A stretch of 64,000 nucleotides of DNA from the NCBI GenBank assembly GCA_034509425.1, contig JAVTVJ010000439.1:558001-622000 (forward strand), in the 5' to 3' direction. The notes under the pieces are model-generated. The model was not told the DNA's origin, searched no databases, and saw only the letters and a list, made by a program, of their open reading frames with translations. Shown here one piece after another: positions 38,488-49,330 of this stretch; the stretch's first letter is position 1, and the number at the start of each line of letters is the position of its first letter. Both the position numbers and the translations under genes were made by a program. The stretch is from Eopsaltria australis (taxonomy: Eukaryota; Chordata; Aves; Passeriformes; Petroicidae).

Positions 38488-39025
38488 AACTGAGCTAGCA
38501 GCGAGTCCTGCTGGGTTTGAGCTTGCAGATCTGTGTACTCCAGTTTCAGCTGGCAAGGGAAGTAAAGCAGAGCTGTCTGAAAAGGAGCAGTCGTGACTGC
38601 TGGTGAAGTGAAACGATGGGAAAGCTTTCAGGCTGCGTGACTTCCTTACACTTGGCTGCCCTAGATAAGCTTTTATGGTTCTCCTCTCCGTGGGAGTCTG
38701 CTCACAGCTGGAGACACTTAACCAGCTTCAGCTACCGGGGCTGGCTCAGGAGAGCCTCTGCAGCCTCCGTGTGTCAGAATCCCTGCTCATCCTCTGCGAT
38801 GAAACCACTGCTCTCACTTCTGCCTCTCCCCCTGCTCCTTCAGCCTCTCCAGCCCTTTCTGCACGTGAGCCACACAAAGGGGCTGAGCTGGCCCCAGGGA
38901 CAGAGGGGGGACACCAAAACCCTTTAGCAGGGATGGCAGACACCTCACTGCATCCCTCTCCAGCGCTGAGGCAGGGGTGATGCCAGGCTTCATTTGCTGC
39001 TTAATTAAAAACTCTTGCACAGGTC
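38488..39025 (+). other. GC-richer patch with exon-like signals and a 103-codon ORF
   Basis: A pyrimidine tract ending TTCTCCCTTCCACAG (to 38487) looks like a good splice acceptor. Downstream, ATG at 38616 has a strong initiation context (A at -3, G at +4) and opens 103 codons ending at 38927. At codon 62 an internal Met begins a very Leu-rich stretch (MKPLLSLLPLPLLLQP) that resembles a signal peptide. An ATTAAA (39004-39009) follows and could serve as a poly(A) signal. Together these could mark a terminal exon of an unannotated transcript. The protein has no family I recognise, and two other frames are also open here, as happens in GC-rich DNA, so coding is unproven. Confidence 0.15.
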
Positions 39026-39310
39026 CTGTCTGTGACAGTGGGAGCAATGTACCATGAGTGCTAATTCTAATTGAATTTATGAAGTTGAAAGAGGAGTGGA
39101 ATGCAGGGAGACTTCCATGGTCCCCATCAGATGAAAGATTCTGTCACTGGGGAGGGGCAGTTCAGCTTCTCCTGGTGCCCCACTGCCAGCTCAGTGAGGC
39201 ACAAATGCTAAATCACACTAATGAAACATTAAAATCATCACCCAGGAGCAGAAAGGAATTTATTTACTCTTTAGAAACCTTCTGTCAAGATTCTGATACA
39301 CAAAATATGT

Positions 39311-39374
39311 GGTGTCCCAGAAGGCTGGACTTGATGATCTTGGAGTTCTTTTCCATCCTTTGTGATTCTATAGG
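39311..39374 (+). mobile_element. CR1 LINE extreme 3' end, plus orientation
   Basis: About 64 bp: 'ggctggacttgatgatctt', 'gagttcttttccatccttt' and the terminal 'gtgattctatagg'. This is a typical CR1 tail, strongly 5'-truncated. Confidence 0.9.
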
Positions 39375-39437
39375 GATAGTCTGCTTCCCTCTGCTCACTT
39401 TTCTTCACTTAAAGTGGGGTCAAATCTTGATCTTTGA

Positions 39438-39504
39438 ATATATATATATATATATATGTATTTCTATATATTTCTCTATATATTTCTCTATATCTATACA
39501 TATC
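39438..39504. repeat. (TA)n and TATATTTCTC tandem repeats
   Basis: A pure TA run of about 20 bp is followed by two to three copies of a 12-bp unit of the form TATATTTCTCTA. It lies about 60 bp after the CR1 tail. It causes an Ile/Tyr/Ser-rich segment in the 164-codon frame 39058-39552, which I regard as fortuitous. Confidence 0.92.
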
Positions 39505-42500
39505 TCAACTCTAATTCATTCCATGTTGGACAGTCCAACACTCAAGCTCTGACAAACACTTAAACCCACCAACTTTCCATTATGGCTGTGTGTATAATTT
39601 TATCACAGGAAAATTAATTCAGTGTTTCTCTAGGTTGTGCACGTAGCTTGACAAAGCGTCTGCCTGAGCAGGGCTGTGTAAAAATAAAAATAATCAGTTT
39701 TGTGCAAGTTTCATGAGTCAAGCTGCCAAACCGTGTTTTTGAAATTGATACATTGCTTAACTTTATTCATATATCTTATGGTAATTTCCCTTTCCTAAGG
39801 TATAAAAATGACAGATATGAGAGTGTTTTGTGGTCGTTTTTCCTTCCTCACATCTTTGATTTGGAAGTGAATTTAAGCTCTAGAAATTAGTGAGGGGTGA
39901 AGAATAACTTGAAGTGCTTTGCAGCACAGAAAATGCACAATTTACATCTGAATCTAGGCTGTGGAGTAAGAACATGGAAGTGTCACTACAGACAAAATTC
40001 AAAGATGCTATTTCTGCCTTGCATTTCCATCTCATTTGGGAATCTTGCTCTGTTGCTGCAATGGGTTCCAAACTGAACTATGCAGGGTCACAAAGGGAAA
40101 TGGAAGAGCAGAAATATGGAAAAACCTGTGTGGTTGTGGCACAATGAGAGGAGAGACTGTGGTGTAAAACCCTCAGAGCTCCTTGGATTATTTTGTTCTG
40201 CATGAAATAATTCCCTGTTTCTCCTGTGCCTTCATGGAATTCCTGTAGGATGCTTTATTTGTGGATTCTGTACAACAGGATGAGTAAAATAAGACATGAT
40301 CTCTAGCCTGTCAGTGATTATCTGCAAGAAAAACACAGAGAATCTGGAAAGCCTCCAATGAAAGCAAATATTGAAAAAGAAAATTGAGCTCCACCCTTTT
40401 CTTACAGCGCTAGAAACGAACTGTTTACTAATAACTTTATTGTGCTTGTGTACTGCTCCCTAGTGCTTAATTATTATTTTTAGGGATGTACAGGCTTTAT
40501 TTCATCATTTTAACATAAGAACTGTCGCTGGAGTTGAGGAAACAGGGTGGAATCTGCAATGCACAGCGTACAGCTGGTTGAACTTCTCACAGCAAATAAT
40601 TTACTGGCTCAGTTAAGCCTTATTATCTCTTTGAAAATTGTCCAGACACAGACTTTGATTATTATGAAATTGTTAATTGCTCAAAATTGTTTGACAAACA
40701 TTTTATAGAGACAGAGTCCAGCTTACGGGCTGGTCTCAAGCTGTCTTTTATCCTCCACCCCGAGCTCCTGCAATGTGCTGGTGGGACAAGCACGATGTCT
40801 GGTGGTTTGGATGCACGAAGTCAGCAGAAAGGAAGCCAGTAGATGGTGCTCAAGGATGTGAAGCCAAATTCTGGGGGTTTAGGGAGGAGGAAACCGTGTT
40901 GCTAAGCCCTGAAAATGTCAGTTTTTGTCTGTAGGTGTATCTATGTGCAGCAGGTAAATCCTCTAGCTTTTGGTTTCCCACCTGCCTGAAATATTTAAAA
41001 TATTTGAGGAATGGAGAGTTGGGTTAACTGTTCTTGTAAGCTTGTGTTGCCAGGAGAAATCACAGCACTGCTCTGGAGAGAAAAATCCCAGTGTGGAGGA
41101 CAGCTGAAGGAGAAGGGCAAACTGCATCTCAAGGCCACAGTTCTCCATTCTTTCCTCTCCTTTTTCTGAGCTGCTTTACCCTAAAAATTCCCCTCATTTG
41201 CAGGATGAAAGCAGGAGGAATGTCTTTAGGCTTTGTTGTGTACACTTTCCTCAGTTCCTTCAAAGCCCTGGTACCAGTGATCATTGTCTGGGAATGATGT
41301 TCACACCTGTTTTATTCATTTTTTCCAAAGGGATTCTCCTTTTTGAAAATTAGCATAACCAAATCTTCAGGCATCTTTGCCAAGAGCTTCCTGGGCTGCA
41401 TGAGCTCTTAACTGCCTCACTGCCTGCCTGAAAGATTTGGATTCTCTCAGTCTAAGGTGGAGAAGCCCAAAGGGAGGCGTGGTAATTATCTTACAGTACG
41501 TGAGAGGTTGCTGAGGAGCAGGAGGCCATAAAATTCTCTGTGTCTGCTCCACAAAGTGCAAGTTTGAACAGGCTGAAATTAAAGCAGGGGTATTTAGTCT
41601 GAATATTAACAAAAGCCTTTATTACTTTAAGGGTAATGAAGCACTGGACAAGATTTCTGAGAGAATATCTCTATCAAAAGTGATTTTTAAGTAAAGATGG
41701 GGAAAAAAAGTGTCAATTTTAGCATAAATCAAGTATACTCTGTTCCAAAGAATGTGTGAAAGTGTGTGTAGGTGATCTGGATGAGTCCTCAAAATCTTCT
41801 CCACCTTGAATTTTGGTTTGCTCACCAAAGGTAGATTCTATTGGCTGTTTTTCATAGTTCTGCAAATAGATTTTGTGATAATACCATGCAGTGCAAAGAC
41901 TGGACTTATCCATATGGGCTTTCTACCTGATTTATCAGTTTTTACTTCTATTTACCATTTCACTTTTAAGTCCTATAAACACTTTGGATTTCCAGCTTTT
42001 GATAGGTAAACAGGAAGCCTGCTTGTACGCTTCAGTTCTCTCTGCTTTCTACAGAAAGGAGATAAAAGAGACATAAAACATTAAGTCTGCAATTTGGTCA
42101 CGTGTATATTTCATAAAGGCAACTTACTGAGTAATATATGGGAGGCTTTTGCAGGCAATCTTTACGAGGCACACTCTGCTGGGTGAGTGAGGTGCTTGCA
42201 TTATTGATTTTAATAGAATTCTGCAGAGTAAGGATAAATTGTGGTAATGCTGCCTGAGAAGGTGCAGCAGACTAAGGCTCAGATGGCTGCTGGTATATAT
42301 TCTGTGACCAGAACACTGTTTTATGACCAATACAGGCAGCAATTCCATAATGCACAAGGTCCAAGTGCAATAAACAGGGCTTTGGTACCATAGATTTCAC
42401 CAGGACTTGGAGCAATAAAAATGTTTATGATGCTGAGCATCGTGGTGGTATATTGCTTGGAAAACATGCAACAATAAGAAGGGGATTGTATTTGCAGCAG

Positions 42501-43343
42501 CTCTATGGGAAGGTTGTGGTTTGCCCAGAGAAGCTTGAACCCACGTTCTAATGTGTGTCTAAACAACTTTGTGTTCATTTTGCTGTTAATAGCTTTTTCC
42601 ATATAATTTGTCCTGTTTTCTCCTTATAATGTGTTTTCCAAATTGAGGGATGGAATGCATCTCTCTGTGTAGTTGGATACAGATAATGCCTATCTGTAAA
42701 AAGCCCCTGTTCTATTTGTGATTCAATAATAACCAATTGCTTCTGCATGGTAAATGTCCATTTGTATGCTCTCCACGCTCACCCTGAGCAAGCTGTTTTG
42801 CCTCAGCCCTTGATGAAACTGAACTTTGCACACAATGAAAGAATTCTGGTGACATCCCTCTAGCACGTCTCCAAATGATGCAGTGCCTTGCAGAGTACTA
42901 CCAGGATATCATTACACTTGATTTTCATTTATGCCCCTTCCCATTACACTCTTAGTTGGAACCAGATTATTGAAAATAACATTTACTATTTTAAACTCAC
43001 TATTAATTCTGAATATTAATATCAGGCAAGGTGAGAAAAATACTAAATGCTGTTTAAAATGCTGGTTTGTATCTCTGTGGGTATACCTATCCACCTGGAA
43101 GTACCCAAACATTTGTGTGCATGAGAGAAAAGGCTGTGTTGGGACTGGAGCACTCAGTTCCATCTGGCTGGAGGGCAGGATGGGGACTGGCACAGCAAAG
43201 GTGCAATCAAAAGAGTGAAGGAAAGGTATAGGAGAGCCTCTGTGTGGAAGGGAGAGGAGTGCACAGATGTGTGCATTCACTGCTGGGCTCTGGGCTCTAA
43301 AACAGCCACTGCTAAATGGAAAAATAGCCTGAATGGGTTGCAT
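39505..43343. other. Unique non-coding DNA
   Basis: No exon, RNA gene or repeat recognised. Positions 40590-40715 are AT-rich and complex, with several homeodomain-type TTAAT/ATTA cores, and could be a conserved element. Confidence 0.55.
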
Positions 43344-43475
43344 AAGACAGATGAAGAAAGAGAAGGGGAAATCAGCCTCAAATAAGTGATTTGCCCAAAC
43401 TGATGCATAATTTAGTGGCTGGGTCATTGCTAGAACCCAGGTTTCCTACATCTCCAAACCACTCTGTCTTGGAAC
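43344..43475 (+). mobile_element. MIR SINE remnant, plus orientation
   Basis: The order of blocks matches the MIR core and 3' part: 'cagatgaagaaa' (for cagatgaggaaa), 'aagtgatttgccca', 'tttagtggct', 'agaacccaggttt' and 'ccaaaccactctg'. MIR is a tRNA-derived SINE family of amniote age. This copy is diverged and inert. A 171-codon minus-strand frame starts inside it and is considered chance. Confidence 0.78.
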
Positions 43476-44064
43476 TGAGAAACAGCAGAAGTTGAACAGC
43501 CCTGAGAGCCAAATTCTGCTTCAAATTCTGAAATCTAGTCTATTCAAACAGTAATTTTGCACATCAAGTGGACACATAGCTAAAAACATTTGGAGGGAAA
43601 GAAATTCTGCAGTAAAATTTGATTGAGCCAGGCTTCTTCATTCTTGTTTTATAACTGTTACTCTTTTTTTGGTTTGGTTTTAGTGTTAATCTTTAATGAG
43701 AAAAAAGTCAAGGAGGGAAAGGAAGAAAATTCTGAAGAAATGAACACTGAATGGATGGAACATAAAATTCCCATGTATTTCAGCACAACTTGCTCACAGC
43801 GACAAAGTCTCCTGCATTGCTGTTGCAGACCTTATTTTTGTTTAATAAAGTTTATACAATCTGTCAGTTTTTAAATTAACTGCATGACTGGCTCCGACTT
43901 CAGTCACGACATTTTAAGACCATGTAAACATAATCACTGGCTGTGAATGAAATACAAGGATGTGGAACTGGCAGAGACTGCAGGGAATGTGAAGAGAAAA
44001 CTTGTTATTTTACTGACAAAACAAAACAGCAAAACTATATTTCTAAATAACTTCCCAACTGCTT

Positions 44065-44094
44065 TTCTTCTTCTTCTTCTTCTTCTTCTTCTTT
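44065..44094. repeat. (TTC)n microsatellite
   Basis: About ten TTC units. Confidence 0.95.
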
Positions 44095-44368
44095 TAAAAG
44101 GCATTTATAAGATGCCTATTTACTTTTTTTTCCTTTCCATGAAGATATGGCTGCTCATCCTTAGCTTGAACTTTTGATAGTAATTTTTCACATTGATTTT
44201 CCAAATTGTTTTTCAAAATTGTGTGACAATGCTGAAAAATGAGTTCATGAAACCACACTCTTGCCACTCAATTTTCTGAGTGAGGGGGGAAAAAAAGAAG
44301 GAAAAAAAGAAAAGGCTTGCTTTTTCAGATGAACTTGATACCTTTGCAGCTATTGTTTGTTAAATGGG

Positions 44369-44384
44369 TATATATATATATATA
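44369..44384. repeat. (TA)8 microsatellite
   Basis: Eight uninterrupted TA units followed by A-rich sequence. Confidence 0.9.
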
Positions 44385-44642
44385 AAATAAAGTGTGAAAA
44401 CAAAGTTATTAAAATGCAAATCTGATGTGACTTTCCAGACTGCCTCTGTTTGAAGGGCTCATCTGGATTGAAATACAAATGCCCATGGACAGCACTGGTG
44501 TGAGAAACCCCAGAACATCATGGGCTTGTGCTACTGCAGAGTAATGAAAATGTCTTTTTTTGAGCCTCACTCTGCTCCCTGTCTCCTGAGAGGCTGCACG
44601 GGGTCAATCTGTGCTTTACAATGAGACCCTTAAGGTTTTCAG

Positions 44643-44664
44643 GTTGCAACAGATGTGTTGCAAC
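44643..44664. repeat. Two identical 8-bp palindromes, 6-bp apart
   Basis: GTTGCAAC (44643-44650), AGATGT, GTTGCAAC (44657-44664). Each block is its own reverse complement, so the pair is at once a direct and an inverted repeat. The core TTGCAA resembles C/EBP or RFX half-sites. Confidence 0.85.
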
Positions 44665-47360
44665 ATCCTTTATGAAGGTTGAGACTGCCTAGGGAGATAT
44701 CTATTAATTCCTTTTATCATAGGCCATTGTCTTCACTTAGCAGCCTGACAGGAATGCGGAATAAACTCTTGGAGAAATCACAAACCATTGCATTCATCCC
44801 TACTTTTTGCTTCAAGTGACAAGTGCAGGTCTAATTATATCTATATATATATTCCCATCTGAAATTCCTAATTGCTGAATAGTTTTCACCCTGGGGAGAG
44901 GATGAGAAAACCAACCTGATAAATCTCAACTGTGCAGCACTGGAAGGGGCTCAGACACAGATGTGGAGAGCTTGGTAAAAAATATGCCTGGGTCAAACAC
45001 AGCCAGAAAATGCCCTGTGGAATGGAAGACAAACACAGTCTTTATGTGGCCAGGCAGGGATGGAGTCTGGTGGGCTCCAGATTTCCTGTTAGAACTTTTG
45101 GTCCTGTTCATCACGCAGGGCCTCACAATATTAAAGTCTTCAGAAATCATTACTTGAAGGTATGTGTTGTATTTTCTCCTTCTTAGGTTTTAATGCATGA
45201 AGGCTATGCTTACAGAGAGGAGAAAAAGCCAACCAAGAACACAGAAAGTATGGAATGTGGTCTTAGAATTGCAGTGATAATTATTTTTGGTTGAAAGAGT
45301 ATTTATAGATGTTCCTTTCCTCTCACTGGTACTGCTATAATCCAGAAATCACTTAACCTCACTGAAGAATTAATAAGAATTAATTTTTTTTAAATTGAAA
45401 CCTTTTTTTCATCCTCCTTTCAGCAGATTAGCAGGATTAAAGTTTTCAAAGTATGCTGGAAATACGGTTTAGGAGAACTGATGGGCTAAATCCTCAGATG
45501 ACATAAATCAGCTTACCTTTGGTGATTTCAGTAAATACACTGTTAATAAGAATGATATCAGATCACTGTGGAAGAGACAAAAACAGTAGGCAAAATATAA
45601 ATCGACCACCTAGAGCCTGTAGGAAAAACAGTATGAGGTTACAGGGGGGACAGGTGGAGTTTGTGTTTTTCTCACACACACATCTCATCTCCAGACTGCG
45701 AGCAGTATAAACACAGGGCTGTCTGGGATTAGTTCAAAATACCTCCTGAATTCCTTCTGGGAATTGACAGCAAACCTTTTAAAAGACACAGCAAAGGCTT
45801 TTTAGTAACACAAGTATGAATCCATTGGATGGGAGCAGTTGGAATTTCCCAGGGGAGTTGGGACAGGATGCTGGGTGTCACCAAGGTGCTGAACTGAGAG
45901 AGGTGGGAGCACACCCTGCCCTGGACAGGAACTTGTATCAATGGAAAAAAATTTTAACAAGGTAACCTAGTTATGTATAGAACAATTAATTTGTCTCAAT
46001 ATAGGTGTTTTATGCCATTTCAGATGCCCTGGGACATTGACCACATTTTTGTTAGGCTGATAGGACAAAGCAATGAGAGGAGCTGCTCTGGAGTGGCAGC
46101 TGCAGCCTGGGCAGGCTGTCTGTAGCATTTCAAATAACATTACAATCCTGAGTTTACACCACTGAATTAATGCTCCAATAACTCTGATGATGTTTTATTT
46201 CACTGCAAATGAAAATGAGAAATATTAATGCTATGGAAAATGATGTCACAGCCATCCATTTTTCTTCTCGCTCTTTATTTTCACGAGTGTAAGGGGAGAA
46301 AACTTTTCTTTTAGACTTTATAATGTAGATATTTATTTCAGTTAACCTCAAAATTTGCTGATCTGTCTAAGGGTTACTTTCACCTACTTGAAGGATTCTT
46401 GAGTACCAGGAAGTAATTTAATCTTCCTAGAAGTAGCCCAGGTCATGGGAAAGATGATGAGGATCCTTGGGAATTAATAACAACATGTACCATCACACAT
46501 GGAAGAGTTTAGTGTAATTTGAACAGCATTTAGACTGCACTGACTTCTCCCAAAGGACCAAAAATAGTTGATAATCAGCATGTTCTCCCTTAGATCTGCT
46601 TAGGCCAGGTTAGCCATATTCCTGGAAAACTGTGACAGAAGAACCAGGGCATGGTCTCCAGTCTCCTGCAGAATCCCTTGTAAAGTCAGACTTGGCCAGG
46701 AGTAGATAAAAAGGAATCTCATTTTGCCCAGTGCCTTGTTCTTGCACAAGGTTGCATATTTGTTTAATATATTTGGGTGTTATATTTCTATGTAAGACCT
46801 CAGAATCAATTGTGGAAAAACCATAACACAACAATGTTATAAAAGCAACAGGAGATTTGTTATCAGATCAGCCATGGGAGTTCATGGAAAATACACTTCA
46901 CTGTCCATGCAACATTTGGCTGAGAACATGAAAACCAATATGGGACATTAATATTTTTATTGATAACCTTGAGCATTTAGATTTTTCAGAGAATCCTGTG
47001 TCATGAAGTGGGTGTAAAACTCAGAAAACAAAATTGAATATTGTCAAAATGCAAGATGGTTGTTGTATATCAAAATACACTGTCCACGAGTTTGAAATTT
47101 ATTCAGGTCCAACTTTTAAAGCCTAATTTAAAACTTTCTTTGGAAGCTGGATCATATTTGAAATATTAACAAGGACTTAGGAGAGACATCAGGAATTTTG
47201 AGTTGCAGTCACCACATCTGGCAAGGGTACTGGATATTGAGAAAAAGAAGAGAAATACATTGTTTACCCATGCCAGTACAGACAATCTAGAGTCTAAATT
47301 AAACATGATATAAAAATAAAAACATAAAAAAAAATAATTAAAATTTGTGTTAAATAAATA

Positions 47361-47363
47361 GTA

Positions 47364-47402
<39 letters not shown>
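47361..47402. repeat. (TAA)n microsatellite
   Basis: About thirteen TAA units after a short TAG-containing start. It gives a poly-Tyr frame on minus. Confidence 0.97.
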
Positions 47403-47404
<2 letters not shown>

Positions 47405-47444
47405 TTGAATTGGGAATATCCAAGATATTAAATTAAGGATATAT

Positions 47445-47495
47445 ATGCATAATCCAACCTAGTGAGTCTGTGATTCTTTGTGACTCTGTGATAAT
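47445..47495 (+). mobile_element. Probable CR1 terminal tail, plus orientation
   Basis: 'aatccaacctagtgagtctgtgattctttgtgactctgtgataat' carries the octamer-like (TCTGTGAT) end repeats of CR1 after a 'ccaacct' block. The body upstream is not recognisable, so this is either an extremely truncated or a badly eroded copy. Confidence 0.6.
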
Positions 47496-48644
47496 CCACG
47501 TTCCCAAGAGCTGTTGCTACTCTGAAAATGAAGTGTGTATTTTTCTTAAGAGAATGACACTTGCTGTAATTACTAATTGGGGGTTACTTCTGTGGAGAGT
47601 AATTTTATATCCATTTAAATTTTCTAAATTATTGTGTGTTATGGGGTCATTGTATCTATCTGCTGTCATATTTCACTTTTCAGCTACATGGTGAAAGCTA
47701 CATGGTCATTCAGAGAGAAAAAAACCTAATTCCATTCTCTTATTTAGCTGAGTGTAGTTTTCTAGTGAAGGGTCAAAAAACCTACCCTGGAAATAAAAAA
47801 TGAAGAATATAAAACCAAAAATCAAGATTAAAAAGGCAAGGAAGGGAAGGAATGTTATCAGATGAAGAATGGAAGAAAAAATGGGAGCTGAGGCAGAAAG
47901 CTGCAGGATTCAGCTGCCTTTAGACCCTGAGGACTCTCCTGTGGGATGAATCCCATTCTGGAACAGAGGAAGAGTGGGAGGAGTCCTCCCCTGAGGAGGA
48001 AGGAGCAGCAGCAGAGACAACGAGTGATGGACTGACCACAGCCCCCATTCCCCATCCTCCCTGTGCTGTGGGAGGGGAGGAGGGGGAGAATTCAGGAGTG
48101 AAGCAGAGCCCAGGAAGAAGGGAGAGGTTGTGTTTTAAGACACAAAAGGATCAATGCCTGCCGTCATGATGCTGTGCTAAAAAAAAATATTGGTTTACTA
48201 AAAATACTGATTTACTGGGAGAAATGGGCTATTTCAGATTGCCCTACTTCTGCTGCATGTTGGGCACACAAACTTTGCCCACAGAAGAGGAATTCAGATG
48301 AAAGAGTCTGCTCATGTCAGTGTGGAGCTGGTTTTAGAAATTAAAATCTAGGACAAGTGCTTGAGATTAAAGAATTCTCACAATGGCTAATTTACATAGC
48401 AGAATGAATCATGCAGTGTTTGAGTGAAAGAAGGAAAGCACTCACACCTTCAGACACTCCTGAAAGCTCATCCCTCTGATGGCCAGCGTGGCTATAAATA
48501 CACCTGAGAGCAAGACAGGTGGCAATGGCCTTTCCCTGGGTAATATCCCACAGCACTGATGAGTCCTCAGTGATCAGGAAATATTATTTATTCAGGAATT
48601 CAGGAATTTGTACAGTTCTCCAAATCCATGGAGTAGGAAAAATG
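47496..48644. other. Unique non-coding DNA
   Basis: Nothing recognised apart from a 14-bp-period duplication of AGCTACATGGT near 47682-47706 and a purine-rich patch near 48055-48130. Confidence 0.55.
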
Positions 48645-48785
48645 TTAATGCCTCAATTTACATAAAACTTTTGCAAAGGTGAAAGATGGAACCTTCTTAT
48701 CTAAGGTGACCCAGTGGAAAAATTGGAATATGAACCCAAGTAAGTCATAGCCTGGAGAGTGCTCCATCCTCTAGGGAGCACTGTC
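48645..48785 (+). mobile_element. MIR SINE remnant, plus orientation
   Basis: The MIR block order is visible: 'ctcaatttacataaaac', 'ctaaggtgacccagtgg', 'ttggaatatgaacccaagt' and 'agtgctccatcctctaggga'. It is diverged and has no coding potential. Confidence 0.72.
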
Positions 48786-49279
48786 TCCTGTGGAGCAGAC
48801 ACCCTAAAATCATAATCTTAATAGCAGGATGGATAATTTTGTGTAGTACTTTAGCCTTTAAATTTATCAATATAACTGAAATGGAGAACATATGAAAGAC
48901 TTCATCTTTCAGGGTACAAATCAGAAATTGGGCAGCAGAGAACAGGGATGTTTTTATTCCATGTGGCCAATAATGTCAATCTCTCCTCCTTTTCCTCCTC
49001 TATGTCCTCAACCACTCTTCAAAAAAAAAAAACAATTCCAAACATAAGCACATTGAAAACATTAGAAAGACTAGTGCCTAGTTACTGACCACATTCAGAC
49101 AGAATTCCAGAGAGCAGATCTAGAGCTGCCATTATCCAGAGAGATCAAATGCTTGTTCATAGTCTAAGAATAAGGGAATCATAATAAAAATGTACAAAAA
49201 AAAAGAAGACCACAGATATTGAACATTTTCTCATTATTATAAAATTTTCCATTGCCATTCCAAATTCCCTGTACATAAC

Positions 49280-49330
49280 TGTACTGGTTTTGACTGGGAT
49301 AAAGTTAATTTACTTCATGTTAGCTTTCAT
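49280..49330 (+). mobile_element. Fragment of the ERVL-type LTR, 5' end
   Basis: TGTACTGGTTTTGACTGGGA and the next 25 bases align with the start of the LTR at 10514 (about three quarters of the first 35 positions agree by eye) and with the known avian ERVL LTR opening. Homology fades after about 49330, so this is a truncated copy. Confidence 0.65.

Larger units (their letters stand above)
43476..47444. other. Unique non-coding DNA
   Basis: No gene recognised. It contains small microsatellites and a pair of short palindromes that are listed separately. Confidence 0.55.

Noticed and set aside
39058..39552. 164-codon plus-strand frame
   Set aside because: It runs through a CR1 tail and a TA/TATTTCTC microsatellite, which account for its C-terminal part; no domain is seen.
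42912..43427. 171-codon minus-strand ATG frame
   Set aside because: Its start lies in the antisense of a MIR remnant and the translation shows no family resemblance.
45187..45294. Possible exon after a pyrimidine-rich TTCTCCTTCTTAG acceptor
   Set aside because: Only about 35 codons open, no donor or conserved protein recognised; such acceptor-like sites are frequent by chance.
47166..47423. 85-codon minus-strand Tyr-rich frame
   Set aside because: Produced by the (TAA)n microsatellite.
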